A stretch of DNA of 64,000 nucleotides from Halovibrio variabilis (GTDB lineage: Bacteria; Pseudomonadota; Gammaproteobacteria; Pseudomonadales; Halomonadaceae). The stretch lies in contig NZ_BJXV01000010.1 in the NCBI RefSeq assembly GCF_007991175.1, positions 62,001 to 126,000 on the forward strand, in the 5' to 3' direction. Positions 25,812 to 37,325 of this stretch are shown one piece after another. The notes beneath the pieces were generated by a model. The model did no database searches, was not told the DNA's origin, and saw only the letters and a program-made list of their open reading frames with translations. Both the position numbers and the translations under genes were made by a program. The number at the start of each line of letters is the position of its first letter. Positions within the stretch are counted from its first letter, which is position 1.

Positions 25812-26977
25812 TACTTGCCCTCCGCCGCTTTAACGACCTGCTGAGCCGCGTCGGTCAGACTGGTAGCCGCGATGATGTTCAAACCGCTAGACGCTAGTTT
25901 TTCAGTGCCTAGCTCGGCGTTGTTACCTTCCAGACGTACGACAACCGGTACATTGACACCCACTTGCTCAACGGCACCGATAATGCCTTCAGCAATCATG
26001 TCGCAACGTACGATACCGCCGAAAATGTTAACCAGTACGGCTTTAACATTGTCATCCGACAGGATGATTTTGAACGCTTCTGCCACGCGCTCCTTGGTAG
26101 CGCCACCGCCAACGTCCAAGAAGTTAGCGGGCTTGCCGCCGCTCAGGTTGACGATGTCCATGGTGCCCATGGCCAAACCTGCGCCGTTAACCATGCAGCC
26201 GATGTTGCCATCAAGCGCTACGTAGTTAAGTTCCCACTTCGCCGCATCGGCTTCACGAGAGTCTTCTTGAGACGGGTCACGCATCGCCTGCAGGTCTGGG
26301 TGGCGGTACAGCGCATTGCTATCAAGGCCCAGCTTGGCGTCGAGGCAGTGTAGGTTGCCTTCGTCGGTTACTACCAGCGGGTTAATTTCCAGCAGCGCGA
26401 GGTCTTTCTCATGGAACAGTTTGGACAGACCCAAGAAAATCTTGGTGAACTGCTTAATCTGGTCGCCTTTCAGGCCTAGCGCAAACGCCATCTCACGCGC
26501 TTGGTAGGGCTGTGCGCCGACCAACGGATCAATTTCGGCTTTAAGGATCTTCTCTGGGGTTTCTTCTGCAACCGTCTCAATTTCTACACCGCCTTCAGTC
26601 GAGGCCATGAAGACAACGCGACGGGTGGTACGGTCAACCACTGCACCGAGATAAAGCTCATCGGCGATGTCAGTGCAGGTTTCAACCAGAATTTTAGCAA
26701 CCGGCTGACCTTTTTCGTCAGTCTGGAACGTCACCAAGTTCTTGCCCAACCACTTCTCAGCAAAAGCTTTGGCTTCAGCGGGGTCTTTAATCAGCTTAAC
26801 CCCACCCGCTTTACCGCGGCCACCAGCGTGCACCTGGGCTTTCACCACCCACATGTCACCGCCGATTTTTTTGCAAGCCTCTTCCGCTTCTTCGGGCGTG
26901 TCAACCGCAAAGCCTTTAGACACTGGTAGACCGTAATCGGCAAACAGCTGTTTACCTTGATACTCGTGAAGATTCAT
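25811..26977 (-). CDS. sucC: Succinate-CoA ligase (ADP-forming), beta subunit
   Basis: Nucleotide-binding subunit, 388 residues, as in other proteobacteria. The ATP-grasp domain begins [20 protein letters not shown], with [13 protein letters not shown] as the nucleotide loop. The C-terminal domain holds [17 protein letters not shown], which meets the SucD active site. The gene is separated from lpd by 177 bases containing two structured elements, so sucCD may have its own promoter or be regulated relative to sucAB-lpd. Confidence 0.97.
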   Translation of the reverse strand: MNLHEYQGKQLFADYGLPVSKGFAVDTPEEAEEACKKIGGDMWVVKAQVHAGGRGKAGGVKLIKDPAEAKAFAEKWLGKNLVTFQTDEKGQPVAKILVETCTDIADELYLGAVVDRTTRRVVFMASTEGGVEIETVAEETPEKILKAEIDPLVGAQPYQAREMAFALGLKGDQIKQFTKIFLGLSKLFHEKDLALLEINPLVVTDEGNLHCLDAKLGLDSNALYRHPDLQAMRDPSQEDSREADAAKWELNYVALDGNIGCMVNGAGLAMGTMDIVNLSGGKPANFLDVGGGATKERVAEAFKIILSDDNVKAVLVNIFGGIVRCDMIAEGIIGAVEQVGVNVPVVVRLEGNNAELGTEKLASSGLNIIAATSLTDAAQQVVKAAEGK

Positions 26978-27012
26978 CGATTCATGCCATTGGTTGCATG
27001 TGACTCGAACGA

Positions 27013-27068
27013 TGGCCAGTTATCTTACAAGAACGGTCTTATAAGAACGCTCTTAGAAGCACTGGCCA
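27013..27068. repeat. Structured leader upstream of sucC
   Basis: TGGCCAGT (27013-27020) and ACTGGCCA (27061-27068) form an 8-base inverted repeat. The loop contains two tandem copies of a 14-base unit (27029-27042 and 27043-27056; AAGAACGGTCTTAT and AAGAACGCTCTTAG), each with internal dyad character. On the minus strand this is the 5' leader of sucC. A regulatory RNA structure or protein site is possible. Confidence 0.5.
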
Positions 27069-27115
27069 CCCCCGTTCTTTCGATCTTTGTGTATTACGAC
27101 AAGGCCGAAAGTGTT

Positions 27116-27135
27116 GCGCCACCCAGAGGTGGCGC
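27116..27135 (-). terminator. Hairpin after lpd
   Basis: GCGCCACC, loop TCTG on the minus strand, GGTGGCGC: a perfect 8-base-pair stem 20 bases after the lpd stop codon. It is followed by AACACTTTC, without a strong U-run, so it is likely an attenuator or processing site between lpd and sucCD. Confidence 0.6.
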
Positions 27136-27154
27136 TTAGTTGTTGCTGACTAAA

Positions 27155-28675
<1,521 letters not shown>

Positions 28676-28714
28676 TTAAGCAGTAGCGTACTTTATCAAT
28701 ATGACGCTTATGCT

Positions 28715-30343
28715 TTAGACGTCCAGCAGCAGGCGTGCCGGGTCTTCCAGCAATTCTTTCAAGGTGACCAAGAATTGAACGGCGTCTTTGCCGTCGATCA
28801 TACGGTGGTCGTATGAGAGCGCCAGATACATCATCGGGCGAATCTCGACCTTGCCGTTGACTGCCATTGGACGTTCCTGGATTTTGTGCATGCCCAGGAT
28901 GGCGGTTTGCGGCGGGTTAATAATGGGGGTCGACAACAAGGAGCCAAAGGTGCCGCCATTGGTGATGGTGAACGTGCCACCGATCATGTCGTCCATGCCC
29001 AGCTTGCCGTCACGGCCACGCTTACCGAAGTCGACAATCTTGCGCTCGACATCGGCGATTTTCATGCTGTCGGTATCGCGCAGTACCGGAACAACCAAAC
29101 CACGGTCGGTGGATACCGCGACACCGATATCCTGATAGCCGTGATAGACGATGTCGGTGCCGTCGATAGAAGCGTTGACGTCGGGGAACCGCTTGAGCGC
29201 TTCAGAGGCTGCTTTAACAAAGAAGCCCATAAAGCCCAATTTAATATCATGCGTTTTTAAGAACGTCTCTTTGTACTGCGCACGCAGGGCCATGATTTCG
29301 GTCATGTCCACTTCATTATACGTGGTTAGCATCGCCGCGGTTTGCTGGGCCTGAACCAAGCGCTTGGCGATGGTTTGGCGCAGGCGGCTCATGGGCACAC
29401 GTTTTTCTACACGCTCACCCTCAACGGCCGGAGCGCTAGGTGCAGCGGCCGCTTTTTCCGGTGCCGCCGATTTCGCAGCCTTCTTGGCAGAGCCGTCTTT
29501 AACCGCTTTCTGAACGTCTTCTTTCAAGATGCGGCCACCTTTGCCGGTGCCCTCAATTTTGGCCACGTCCAGGTCATGTTCGGCCACCATCTTACGGGCC
29601 GACGGGGCGAGAATCTTGTCACCGACTTTTTCATCGGCGCTATCGTCGCCGCCGCTGTCGGCTTTTTCCGGTGCGGAATCGCCACCGCTTTCACCGCCGC
29701 CGCTATCGCTGCCGCCGCCTTCGGTGAAGGTGGCCAGGACAGCTTCGGATTCAACCTGGCTGCCTTCTTCGGCCTTGATTTCAGACAAGGCGCCATCGGC
29801 CGGTGCTACAACCTCAAGCACGACTTTGTCGGTTTCAATATCGGCCAGCACTTCATCGCGCTTGACCGCTTCGCCGACTTTTTTGTGCCACGTCGCTACG
29901 GTGCCTTCCTGGATCGATTCAGGGAAGCTGGGGGCTTTGACGTCGTGCTGCTTGCCACCACCACCGCTGGCTTTCTTGTCTTCTTGCTTGTCTTCTTGCT
30001 TGTCTTCTTGCTTGTCTTCTTGCTTGTCGTCCGCTTTCTCTGCGGACTTTTCAGCGCTGTCATCGCTAGATTGCGCTTCTTTTTTGCCGCTGTCGCCGGA
30101 GGCACTGCCCTCGCCGATTTTACCCAGTACCTGCTCTGACTGAACGGTATCGCCTTCTTCGGCCATCACGTCGGTCAAGGTACCCGCTTCCGGTGCGACG
30201 ACTTCAAGCACCACTTTGTCGGTTTCAATTTCAACAATCAGCTCGTCACGTTCAACGCTATCACCCGGCTTTTTATGCCACGCCGCCACTGAGCCTTCAG
30301 CAACGGATTCCGGAAAGGTTGGCGCTTTGATCTCGGTAGCCAT
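28715..30343 (-). CDS. sucB: 2-oxoglutarate dehydrogenase E2 (succinyltransferase) with two lipoyl domains
   Basis: E2 core enzyme transferring succinyl groups to CoA. At 542 residues it is about 130 longer than the usual single-lipoyl E2o, because two lipoyl domains are present. The lipoylated lysines are expected at Lys43 and Lys173, both in the identical context [14 protein letters not shown] or [14 protein letters not shown]. The linker between them carries (DKQE) repeats from a 12-base tandem repeat. The E1/E3-binding domain lies at about 245-285 and the catalytic domain ends with His513/Asp517 in [10 protein letters not shown]. Operon position between sucA and lpd supports E2o rather than pyruvate dehydrogenase E2. 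Confidence 0.96.
   Translation of the reverse strand: MATEIKAPTFPESVAEGSVAAWHKKPGDSVERDELIVEIETDKVVLEVVAPEAGTLTDVMAEEGDTVQSEQVLGKIGEGSASGDSGKKEAQSSDDSAEKSAEKADDKQEDKQEDKQEDKQEDKKASGGGGKQHDVKAPSFPESIQEGTVATWHKKVGEAVKRDEVLADIETDKVVLEVVAPADGALSEIKAEEGSQVESEAVLATFTEGGGSDSGGGESGGDSAPEKADSGGDDSADEKVGDKILAPSARKMVAEHDLDVAKIEGTGKGGRILKEDVQKAVKDGSAKKAAKSAAPEKAAAAPSAPAVEGERVEKRVPMSRLRQTIAKRLVQAQQTAAMLTTYNEVDMTEIMALRAQYKETFLKTHDIKLGFMGFFVKAASEALKRFPDVNASIDGTDIVYHGYQDIGVAVSTDRGLVVPVLRDTDSMKIADVERKIVDFGKRGRDGKLGMDDMIGGTFTITNGGTFGSLLSTPIINPPQTAILGMHKIQERPMAVNGKVEIRPMMYLALSYDHRMIDGKDAVQFLVTLKELLEDPARLLLDV
29975..30028. repeat. 12-bp tandem repeat inside sucB linker
   Basis: Four perfect copies of CTTGTCTTCTTG (plus-strand reading) and a further half copy encode the charged DKQE repeats between the two lipoyl domains. 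Because the unit is a multiple of three, copy-number change by slippage keeps the frame and only alters the linker length. Confidence 0.9.
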
Positions 30344-30381
30344 GTCGTTTCCCTTGTGTGTTCTCTAAATCCAGTGGCCGC

Positions 30382-33216
30382 TTACAGATTAAAAGCGTCT
30401 TCCACCAGCTGGCGCTGCTGTTCAGTATGGACGGACATATAGCCAGCTGCTGGTGCAGCAGAGGCAGGACGTCCTGCAAATTTCAAATCGCGTCCGAGGC
30501 CATCTTTCAACATATCGGCCACTGTCCGCATATGGTGCTGACTGGAATACCAGGCGCCTTGGTTCAACGGCTCTTCCTGGCACCACACGATGTCGTCCAC
30601 ATTGGTGTAGTCTTTTAGCGCTTCCAGAAGCTCTTCTTTCGGGAAGGGATAGAGCTGCTCAAGACGCAGGATCGCCGTGTCATGACGCTCGTTGTCAGCA
30701 CGCCACGCGGCCAAGTCATAGTAGACCTTGCCAGCGCATAGCACCACGCGGGTGACCTTCGCCGGGGCAAGCTCGGCTTGATCGGCGATGACCATGTGGA
30801 ACTTGCCATGCGCCAAATCCTCAAGGCTCGACACCGCTTCTTTATGGCGCAGCAGCGATTTCGGTGTCATGACCACCAGCGGCTTACGCAGCGGACGAAT
30901 CACCTGACGACGCAGCAAATGGTAAATTTGCGCGGGCGTCGTAGGTACACACACCTGCATATTGTGCTCGGCGCACATCTGCAGGAAGCGTTCCAGGCGT
31001 GCCGAGGAGTGCTCAGGGCCCTGACCTTCGTAGCCATGGGGCAGCAGCATGGTTAAACCACACACCCGGCCCCACTTGGTCTCACCCGAGGAGATGAACT
31101 GATCCACCACCACTTGTGCGCCATTAAAGAAGTCGCCGAACTGGGCTTCCCAGATCACCAAGTCTTTGGGGGCGGTGGTTGAGTAGCCATACTCAAAGGC
31201 CAGCACCGCCTCTTCTGACAGGATAGAGTCATGAATGGTAAAACGCGGCTGGCCATCGGCCATATTCTGCAGCGGCACGTAGGTGCTGCCGTCTTTCTGG
31301 TTATGTACCACCGCATGGCGGTGGGAGAAAGTACCGCGCCCCACGTCTTGCCCAGTAATACGAATTGGGTGGCCCTGTTCCAGCAGCGTGGCGTAAGCGA
31401 GCGTTTCCGCAAAGCCCCAGTTAAGTGCCAAACCACCGGCCTGCATTTTACGCCGATCTTCATAAATCTTGGCCACTTGGCGCTGGACTTCGACGCCGTC
31501 CGGCACCTCGCACATGCGGGCGGCTAATTGCTGCAGACGCTTCATATCAAACGTGGTGTCTGCATTGCCCGACCACTCGTGACCCAGGTAAGGCGTCCAG
31601 TCAACAAACAAGGACTCATTCGGCTCTTGGACTAACGCGTTAGCAACGTGATTGCCTTCCACCAGATCATTGCGATAGGTCTCAATCATCGCTTTGGCGG
31701 ACTCTTCCGAAATCACCCCCTCTTCGACCAAACGCTTAACGTACAAAGAGCGCGAAGAGGGATGATCTTTAATCTTGGCGTACATCATCGGCTGCGTGCC
31801 TGACGGCTCGTCAGCTTCGTTGTGACCCCGACGGCGGTAACAAACCAGGTCGATCACCACGTCTTTTTTGAACTGCTGGCGATAGTCGAGAGCAACTTGG
31901 GTGGCGTGCAGTACGGCATCCGGGTCATCGCCATTGACATGAAAAATAGGCGCTTGAACCATCTTGGCAATATCAGTGCAGTATTCGGTCGAACGCGCAT
32001 CCAGCGGATGTGACGTGGTAAAGCCCACTTGGTTGTTAATCACAATGTGGACCGTACCGCCGGTTTTATAAGCACGGGTCTGGGACATCTGGAATGTCTC
32101 CATGACCACGCCTTGACCGGCAAACGCCGCATCACCGTGGACGTTGATCGGCAGAACTTTATTGCCCTCTTCGTCATTACGGCGGTCCTGACGGGCGCGT
32201 ACTGAACCCACCACTACCGGGGCAACGATTTCCAGGTGCGAGGGATTGAACGACATCGCCAAGTGCACTTCGCCGCCTGGCGACATGACGTTCGAACTAA
32301 AGCCCTGGTGGTACTTCACATCGCCAGAACCCCGCTCGATGACTTTTTTGCCATCAAACTCGTCGATCAAGTCAGTGGGGTTTTTGCCCAAAATATTGAC
32401 CAACAGGTTCAGCCGCCCACGGTGCGCCATGCCGATGACCACTTCCTTGGTGCCATAACCGCCGGCACGCTGGATCAGCTCATCCATCATCGGCACGAAC
32501 GTTTCGCCGCCTTCAAGGCCGAAGCGCTTGGTACCTGGATATTTGGATGCCAGGTAATTCTCTAAGCCTTCGGCCGCCGTCAAACGCTCCAATACGTGCT
32601 TGCGCACGTCGGCGCTGAACTCCGGCGCACTGCGTACCGACTCAAAACGCCGTTGCAACCAGCGCTTTTCTTCGGTATCGACAATATGCATGATCTCGCA
32701 GCCGATGGAGCGGCAGTAAGTGCGCTCCAACGCATCCACGATGTCACGCAAGGGCGCTTTGTCGATGCCCAAAAAGAAAGAACCGGTTTGAAACTCTGTG
32801 TCCAAATCAGCTTTTGAGAGCTGATGAAAGGACAGATCGAGATCGGGAACGGGGGTGGGATTACGCAGCCCTAGCGGGTCAATATTGGCCTTTTGATGGC
32901 CACGGAAGCGGTAGGCGTTTATCAGCTGCAGGACTTTCACCTGCTTTTTGTTTTCACCGCTATCGGCAGCGGCAACTACGCGGCCCGGGCGATTTTCACG
33001 CCCCAACTGGTAGAACTGATCACGCACGGGGCTTAGTGGGACATCGTGGGAGGGACTGCCCTCGGGACGCGGCAGCTGGTCAAAATAGCTGCGCCATTCG
33101 TCAGGGACAGACTCTGGATCTGCGAGGTACTGTTCGTAAAGCGCTTCCACGTAGTGAACATTGCCGCCACTAACGTGAGAGGAACGCCACATCAACTCCA
33201 TTATGCCTTGTTGCAT
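30382..33216 (-). CDS. sucA: 2-oxoglutarate dehydrogenase E1
   Basis: Thiamine-diphosphate enzyme decarboxylating 2-oxoglutarate, 944 residues from the ATG at 33216. This start is chosen because MQQGIMELMWRSSHVSGGN aligns with the E. coli N-terminus (MQNSALKAWLDSSYLSG) and GAGAG lies just upstream; an in-frame extension to 33336 has no ribosome site. ThDP-binding region VNGDDPDAVLHATQVAL, cofactor contact GMAHRGRLNLL, and C-terminal transketolase-like domain HGYEGQGPEHSSARLERFLQ are intact. First gene of the sucAB-lpd run. Confidence 0.97.
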   Translation of the reverse strand: MQQGIMELMWRSSHVSGGNVHYVEALYEQYLADPESVPDEWRSYFDQLPRPEGSPSHDVPLSPVRDQFYQLGRENRPGRVVAAADSGENKKQVKVLQLINAYRFRGHQKANIDPLGLRNPTPVPDLDLSFHQLSKADLDTEFQTGSFFLGIDKAPLRDIVDALERTYCRSIGCEIMHIVDTEEKRWLQRRFESVRSAPEFSADVRKHVLERLTAAEGLENYLASKYPGTKRFGLEGGETFVPMMDELIQRAGGYGTKEVVIGMAHRGRLNLLVNILGKNPTDLIDEFDGKKVIERGSGDVKYHQGFSSNVMSPGGEVHLAMSFNPSHLEIVAPVVVGSVRARQDRRNDEEGNKVLPINVHGDAAFAGQGVVMETFQMSQTRAYKTGGTVHIVINNQVGFTTSHPLDARSTEYCTDIAKMVQAPIFHVNGDDPDAVLHATQVALDYRQQFKKDVVIDLVCYRRRGHNEADEPSGTQPMMYAKIKDHPSSRSLYVKRLVEEGVISEESAKAMIETYRNDLVEGNHVANALVQEPNESLFVDWTPYLGHEWSGNADTTFDMKRLQQLAARMCEVPDGVEVQRQVAKIYEDRRKMQAGGLALNWGFAETLAYATLLEQGHPIRITGQDVGRGTFSHRHAVVHNQKDGSTYVPLQNMADGQPRFTIHDSILSEEAVLAFEYGYSTTAPKDLVIWEAQFGDFFNGAQVVVDQFISSGETKWGRVCGLTMLLPHGYEGQGPEHSSARLERFLQMCAEHNMQVCVPTTPAQIYHLLRRQVIRPLRKPLVVMTPKSLLRHKEAVSSLEDLAHGKFHMVIADQAELAPAKVTRVVLCAGKVYYDLAAWRADNERHDTAILRLEQLYPFPKEELLEALKDYTNVDDIVWCQEEPLNQGAWYSSQHHMRTVADMLKDGLGRDLKFAGRPASAAPAAGYMSVHTEQQRQLVEDAFNL

Positions 33217-33317
33217 CTCTCGGTCACCCTGCACTGATGGGGTGGTATCGGTATCGTCGCAAACGTGCGGCGACATCGCTATTGCCCTGCCGGCGGGGCG
33301 GGACATTTGCCGGCGGC

Positions 33318-33453
33318 GCCAGCCAACGGCTGGCAACCCTGTTCGTCTAGCTATTCATCTAACTGTTCATCTAGCTATCCGTCATTCAACGGATCTTACC
33401 GTGTTTCGCCTTCAGTTCATGCTCGAAAGCCGGTACCCAAGGCACCGGCTTTC
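33318..33453. repeat. sdhB-sucA spacer with tandem repeats and two hairpins
   Basis: The 374-base spacer 33217-33590 has no gene. It holds GCCAGCC-AAC-GGCTGGC (33318-33334), three tandem 12-base units TTCGTCTAGCTA, TTCATCTAACTG, TTCATCTAGCTA (33342-33377), and a 10-base-pair hairpin GAAAGCCGGT...ACCGGCTTTC (33425-33453). On the minus strand these lie after sdhB and before sucA. The hairpins have no clear U-runs and may be processing or attenuation sites separating sdh from suc transcripts. Confidence 0.65.
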
Positions 33454-33590
33454 AAACTTGTCTGATCAGCAGTGCGACTCGACGCCGCACCACGTGACAA
33501 ACCCTATGATAACAAGCGAAGCGCCATGATTTAAGTGGCATTATCACCCAACTTAAGTGGCACTCGCTTTTTTATCAGTATGTCATAGGC

Positions 33591-34301
33591 TTAGGTAGCT
33601 TCTGCAAGTAACATTTCGCGGATTTTACCGATTGCCCGGGTGGGGTTGAGGCCTTTTGGGCATACCGCCACACAGTTCATGATGCCACGGCAGCGGAAAA
33701 CCGAGAACGGATCTTCCAAATCGCTCAAGCGTTCGCTGGTAGCCGTATCCCGCGAATCGGCCAAAAAGCGATAAGACTGTAGCAGACCGGCCGGGCCGAC
33801 GAACTTCTCTGGGTTCCACCAGAACGACGGGCAAGCCGTTGAACAGCAGGCGCACAGAATACACTCATACAGGCCGTCTAGCTTGTCGCGTTCTTCCGGC
33901 GATTGCAGGCGCTCAATGGCCGGCGCGGGCGTATCGTTTTTCAGGTACGGCTGAATACGCTCGTACTGCTTATAGAACAAGCCCATATCCACGACCATAT
34001 CGCGAATAACCGGCAGACCCGGCAGCGGACGCAGCGTCAGCTTGTTGTTTTTGACAACGTCTGACAGCGGCGTGATACACGCCAAGCCGTTTTTACCGTT
34101 CATGTTCATGCCGTCGGAACCGCAGACGCCTTCACGACAGCTGCGACGAAACGCCAGCGCGCTGTCTTGCTCTTTCATCATATGAAGAACGTCCAGCACC
34201 ATTACATCGCGGCCCTTGGTATCGACCTGGAACTCCTGCATGTAAGGTGCGGAGTCGGTTTCCGGGTTGTAGCGGTATATGGATACCTGAAGATTGGACA
34301 T
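33591..34301 (-). CDS. sdhB: Succinate dehydrogenase iron-sulfur subunit
   Basis: Electron-transfer subunit of complex II, 236 residues. The [2Fe-2S] site is in SCREGVCGSDGMNMNGKNGL. The [4Fe-4S] and [3Fe-4S] sites are in CILCACCSTACPSFWW and CRGIMNCVAVCPKGLNP. It passes electrons from the SdhA flavin to ubiquinone at SdhCD. It lies 27 bases after sdhA in the standard sdhCDAB order. Confidence 0.97.
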   Translation of the reverse strand: MSNLQVSIYRYNPETDSAPYMQEFQVDTKGRDVMVLDVLHMMKEQDSALAFRRSCREGVCGSDGMNMNGKNGLACITPLSDVVKNNKLTLRPLPGLPVIRDMVVDMGLFYKQYERIQPYLKNDTPAPAIERLQSPEERDKLDGLYECILCACCSTACPSFWWNPEKFVGPAGLLQSYRFLADSRDTATSERLSDLEDPFSVFRCRGIMNCVAVCPKGLNPTRAIGKIREMLLAEAT

Positions 34302-34328
34302 GTTGACTCCCTCTCGTCAATGCGAAGT

Positions 34329-36101
34329 TTAGTAGGTACGAACCTTAGGCTCGAAGGTATCGACCGTTTTCGGCTTAAAGTTAACGTCGCGCTTCTTGAG
34401 TTCTTTTGTCAACGGGAAGTAGAGCGAGTGCTTCAACCAGTTGACATCATCACGGTCTGGATAGTCGTAACGCGAATGCGCGCCGCGGCTCTCATTACGC
34501 TTAAGGGCAGCGATCGCCGTCGCTTCGGCCACTTCCATCAAGTTATCAAGCTCTAGCGCTTCGACACGCGCAGTGTTGAAAGCGTTGGACTTATCAGGCA
34601 AGTAGGCATTTGCAATACGCTCACGCAGTTGCGCTAGCTTATCGACGCCATCCAGCATGTTTTTCTCTTCGCGGAAAACACCGAAAGAGCTTTGCATGAT
34701 TTCCTGCAGCTCAGCTTTCAGCTCAGGAATACTCTCGCCACCTTCCGACTCATTCCAACGCGTGATGCGCTGCATGGCTGACTCAACGTCAGACTCGGAA
34801 GCATCCAGGTACTCGATGCCTTCGTTCAGCGCGCCTTCGATAAACATGCCAGCAGCACGACCAAAGACCACCAAATCCAGCAGTGAGTTCCCGCCCAAGC
34901 GGTTAGCACCGTGCACGGAAACACACGCCGCTTCACCACAGGCAAATAGGCCGTTAACGATATGATCGTTACCGCTTTCATCCATGGTAATCGCCTGACC
35001 ATGAATGTTGGTTGGAATACCGCCCATCATGTAGTGGCAGGTGGGTACCACGGGGATCGGATCTTTGGCCGGATCAACATGGGCAAACGTCTTGGAAAGC
35101 TCAACGATACCCGGCAGGCGCTTGCCGAGCACTTCTTCGCCTAGATGGTCGAGCTTCAAGAAGACGTGATCGCCCTTATCGCCGCAGCCGCGACCTTCGA
35201 GAATTTCCATCACCATCGAACGAGCGACGACGTCGCGGCCCGCCAGATCTTTGGCGTTTGGCGCATAACGCTCCATAAAGCGTTCGCCATCTTTATTGAT
35301 CAGATAGCCCCCTTCACCACGGCAGCCTTCGGTCACCAGGGTGCCCGCACCGTAAATACCGGTCGGGTGGAACTGCCACATTTCCATGTCTTGCATCGGG
35401 AAGCCGGCACGCATCGCCATGCCGATACCGTCACCGGTGTTAATCAGCGCATTGGTCGTAGAGGCGTAAATACGGCCGGCACCACCGGTAGCCAGCACCG
35501 TGGCCTTGGATTTAACGTGTACCACTTCGCCGGTTTCGATACACATGGCGATACAGCCGACCACGTCACCGCTGGCATTTTTGACCAGGTCGACCGCGTA
35601 CCACTCGTTAAGAAACACGGTATCGTTTTTCAAATTGTTTTGATAAAGCGTGTGCAACAGCGCGTGACCGGTACGGTCGGCCGCCGCACAGGTGCGCGCC
35701 GCCTGGCCGCCTTCACCAAAGTTCTTTGACTGACCACCAAACGGGCGCTGATAGATGCGGCCGTTGTCCAAGCGCGAGAACGGCAGGCCCATGTGCTCGA
35801 GCTCAAAGACCGCTTTGGGGCCTTCGGAGCACATATACTCAGCCGCGTCTTGGTCAGCGATGTAATCGCCGCCTTTAACGGTGTCGTACATGTGCCAGCG
35901 CCAGTCGTCATTGGGGTCGTCAGACGCAATCGCGCAGGTAATACCGCCCTGGGCAGACACAGTGTGAGAGCGCGTCGGGAACACTTTTGATAACACGGCC
36001 GTTTTTTTACCGGACTTGGCTAGCTCCAGAGCGGCTCGCAGGCCGGAGCCACCGCCACCGATAATAATGGCGTCAAACGTCAGGCTACGCAGGTTAGACA
36101 T
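34329..36101 (-). CDS. sdhA: Succinate dehydrogenase flavoprotein subunit
   Basis: Catalytic subunit oxidising succinate to fumarate, 590 residues. FAD-binding [20 protein letters not shown] opens the protein. The covalent-FAD His is in [12 protein letters not shown]. The active-site region includes [20 protein letters not shown], and the C-terminal arginine/histidine cluster [11 protein letters not shown] is present. Three bases separate it from sdhD. The long antisense frames over this gene are shadows. Confidence 0.98.
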   Translation of the reverse strand: MSNLRSLTFDAIIIGGGGSGLRAALELAKSGKKTAVLSKVFPTRSHTVSAQGGITCAIASDDPNDDWRWHMYDTVKGGDYIADQDAAEYMCSEGPKAVFELEHMGLPFSRLDNGRIYQRPFGGQSKNFGEGGQAARTCAAADRTGHALLHTLYQNNLKNDTVFLNEWYAVDLVKNASGDVVGCIAMCIETGEVVHVKSKATVLATGGAGRIYASTTNALINTGDGIGMAMRAGFPMQDMEMWQFHPTGIYGAGTLVTEGCRGEGGYLINKDGERFMERYAPNAKDLAGRDVVARSMVMEILEGRGCGDKGDHVFLKLDHLGEEVLGKRLPGIVELSKTFAHVDPAKDPIPVVPTCHYMMGGIPTNIHGQAITMDESGNDHIVNGLFACGEAACVSVHGANRLGGNSLLDLVVFGRAAGMFIEGALNEGIEYLDASESDVESAMQRITRWNESEGGESIPELKAELQEIMQSSFGVFREEKNMLDGVDKLAQLRERIANAYLPDKSNAFNTARVEALELDNLMEVAEATAIAALKRNESRGAHSRYDYPDRDDVNWLKHSLYFPLTKELKKRDVNFKPKTVDTFEPKVRTY

Positions 36102-36104
36102 GTA

Positions 36105-36452
36105 TCAAGCTCCCCAAAGAATTTGAATGCCCCACACCAAGTACACGAAAATGCCCAAAATAATCACAGATTGGGCACCTACGCGCAGGCGAGTAGACTT
36201 GAGATAGTCGGTGGTGACGGTCCATAGACCGACCCAGGCGTGGGCCGCTAAAGCAATAAATGCCAATAGCGAGAAAATACGCATCCACGTCTGATTGAAA
36301 AGGCCACTCCACGCGTAATAGTCGAGGTTCGGATTAAACAGCAGGAAGGCAACGATAAAGACCGTATAGAGGGCCATGATCACAGCGGATGCGCGCTGCA
36401 TCAGCCAGTCAGAAAGCCCGCTACGACCAAAACTTGTGATGTTAGTTACCAT
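36105..36452 (-). CDS. sdhD: Succinate dehydrogenase membrane anchor subunit
   Basis: Anchor subunit of complex II, 115 residues with three membrane helices, helping bind ubiquinone and haem b. The family segment WLMQRASAVIMALYTVF is present, and HAWVGLWTVTTDYLK includes the likely haem-ligand region. The ATG at 36452 overlaps the sdhC stop (ATGGTAA) and has GGAG 9 bases upstream; a TTG two codons earlier is less likely. Confidence 0.95.
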   Translation of the reverse strand: MVTNITSFGRSGLSDWLMQRASAVIMALYTVFIVAFLLFNPNLDYYAWSGLFNQTWMRIFSLLAFIALAAHAWVGLWTVTTDYLKSTRLRVGAQSVIILGIFVYLVWGIQILWGA

Positions 36453-36835
36453 ACCCAAACTCCTGCCAAAATAATTAGAACGACACTGACCACCACGGTG
36501 ATCTGGGCCTTTTTCACGCCACCCTCAAGGGTCACGCCGATATTGACATCCATCAGCAGGTGTTTAATACCTGCCACGAAATGGAATGCCAGGGCGGACA
36601 GCAGCCCCCACGCGATCAACTTGGCCAAGAAGTTATTGGCTAGAACATCGCTAACGGCGTCAAAACCGGCTGGAGATGACAAGGATTTACCCAGCGCCCA
36701 AAAAGCGAAGATCAGGCCGACGAACAGGATGACACCCGTGATGCGGTGTGTGATCGACGTCAGTGCCGGCAGTGGGAAATGTATTGTAGTGAGGTCTAGG
36801 TTTACGGGTCGTTTGCTATTCACGGCTTTGTACAC
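36446..36835 (-). CDS. sdhC: Succinate dehydrogenase cytochrome b556 subunit
   Basis: Anchor subunit with three helices, 129 residues. KRPVNLDLTTIHFPLPALTS matches the SdhC N-terminal signature, and SITHRITGVILFVGL carries the conserved Ser/Arg of the quinone site. The haem-ligand His lies in ALAFHFVAGIKHLLMD. The start is a GTG (36835); another GTG five codons in is possible. First gene of the TCA block on this strand, divergent from gltA. Confidence 0.95.
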   Translation of the reverse strand: MYKAVNSKRPVNLDLTTIHFPLPALTSITHRITGVILFVGLIFAFWALGKSLSSPAGFDAVSDVLANNFLAKLIAWGLLSALAFHFVAGIKHLLMDVNIGVTLEGGVKKAQITVVVSVVLIILAGVWVW

Positions 36836-37222
36836 ACTCTCTTGGCCCGCTCTGCGACAGGTCGGGCATGGCCCGAGCGGGCGGTGGTTGCTGGAAGGGG
36901 CTCGGCCGTTGCCAAGTCGGGCACGACCACCTTACCTGCCGGTCGCGCGCCGTGGATTATAAGAACCTTCGCCCTCGCTTACAAACCGAACGCAGGTCTA
37001 ACTCGACTATGGTCCAAGGAAATTGCCTCCATTCTGAGTCGATTTTGCGCTGCAGCATGGTTATAGTGACAGTAGATCAGCATATTGATAAGCCTGATAA
37101 CGTATCGTGTTAACCTATCGCCGATCTTTTGACGCTAAAACACATTATAAGCTTTTTTACCTTATACAAAAACTATCCACAACAATAATATTTGCATAAT
37201 ATCTGCCTAGCGCTTTGGCTAA
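36836..37222. other. Divergent promoter region between sdhC and gltA, no gene
   Basis: The 490-base gap between sdhC and gltA holds no supported ORF. Its sdhC-proximal part is GC-rich, and its gltA-proximal part (about 37080-37200) is strongly AT-rich. It must contain the sdh promoter, which I could not place with confidence, and global-regulator sites (for example of CRP or ArcA type) are plausible but were not identified. Confidence 0.5.
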
Positions 37223-37250
37223 TTGACAAAATGTCGCACACTTCTATAGT
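37223..37250 (+). promoter_or_regulatory. Sigma-70 promoter of gltA
   Basis: TTGACA at 37223-37228 and TATAGT at 37245-37250 with 16-base spacing, a near-consensus vegetative promoter. Transcription would start about 70 bases before the gltA ATG. Confidence 0.75.
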
Positions 37251-37325
37251 GGGCTAGCTTTTTCGCCGGCGCGGCATGCGCAGCAACGACTTTACGTCCC
37301 ATCCAGAATTCGAAAGGAGGCCAGC

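Noticed and set aside
29342..30139. Long plus-strand ORFs of 265 and 204 codons opposite sucB
   Set aside because: They are shadows of the Ala/Lys/Glu-rich sucB coding sequence; they lack ribosome sites and read as low-complexity strings.
33342..33377. Short regular repeats considered as a CRISPR array
   Set aside because: The 12-base units are directly adjacent with no spacers, too short, and no cas gene is present in the window.
35145..35729. 194-codon plus-strand ORF opposite sdhA
   Set aside because: Antisense to a highly conserved enzyme gene with no start signal or recognisable domain.
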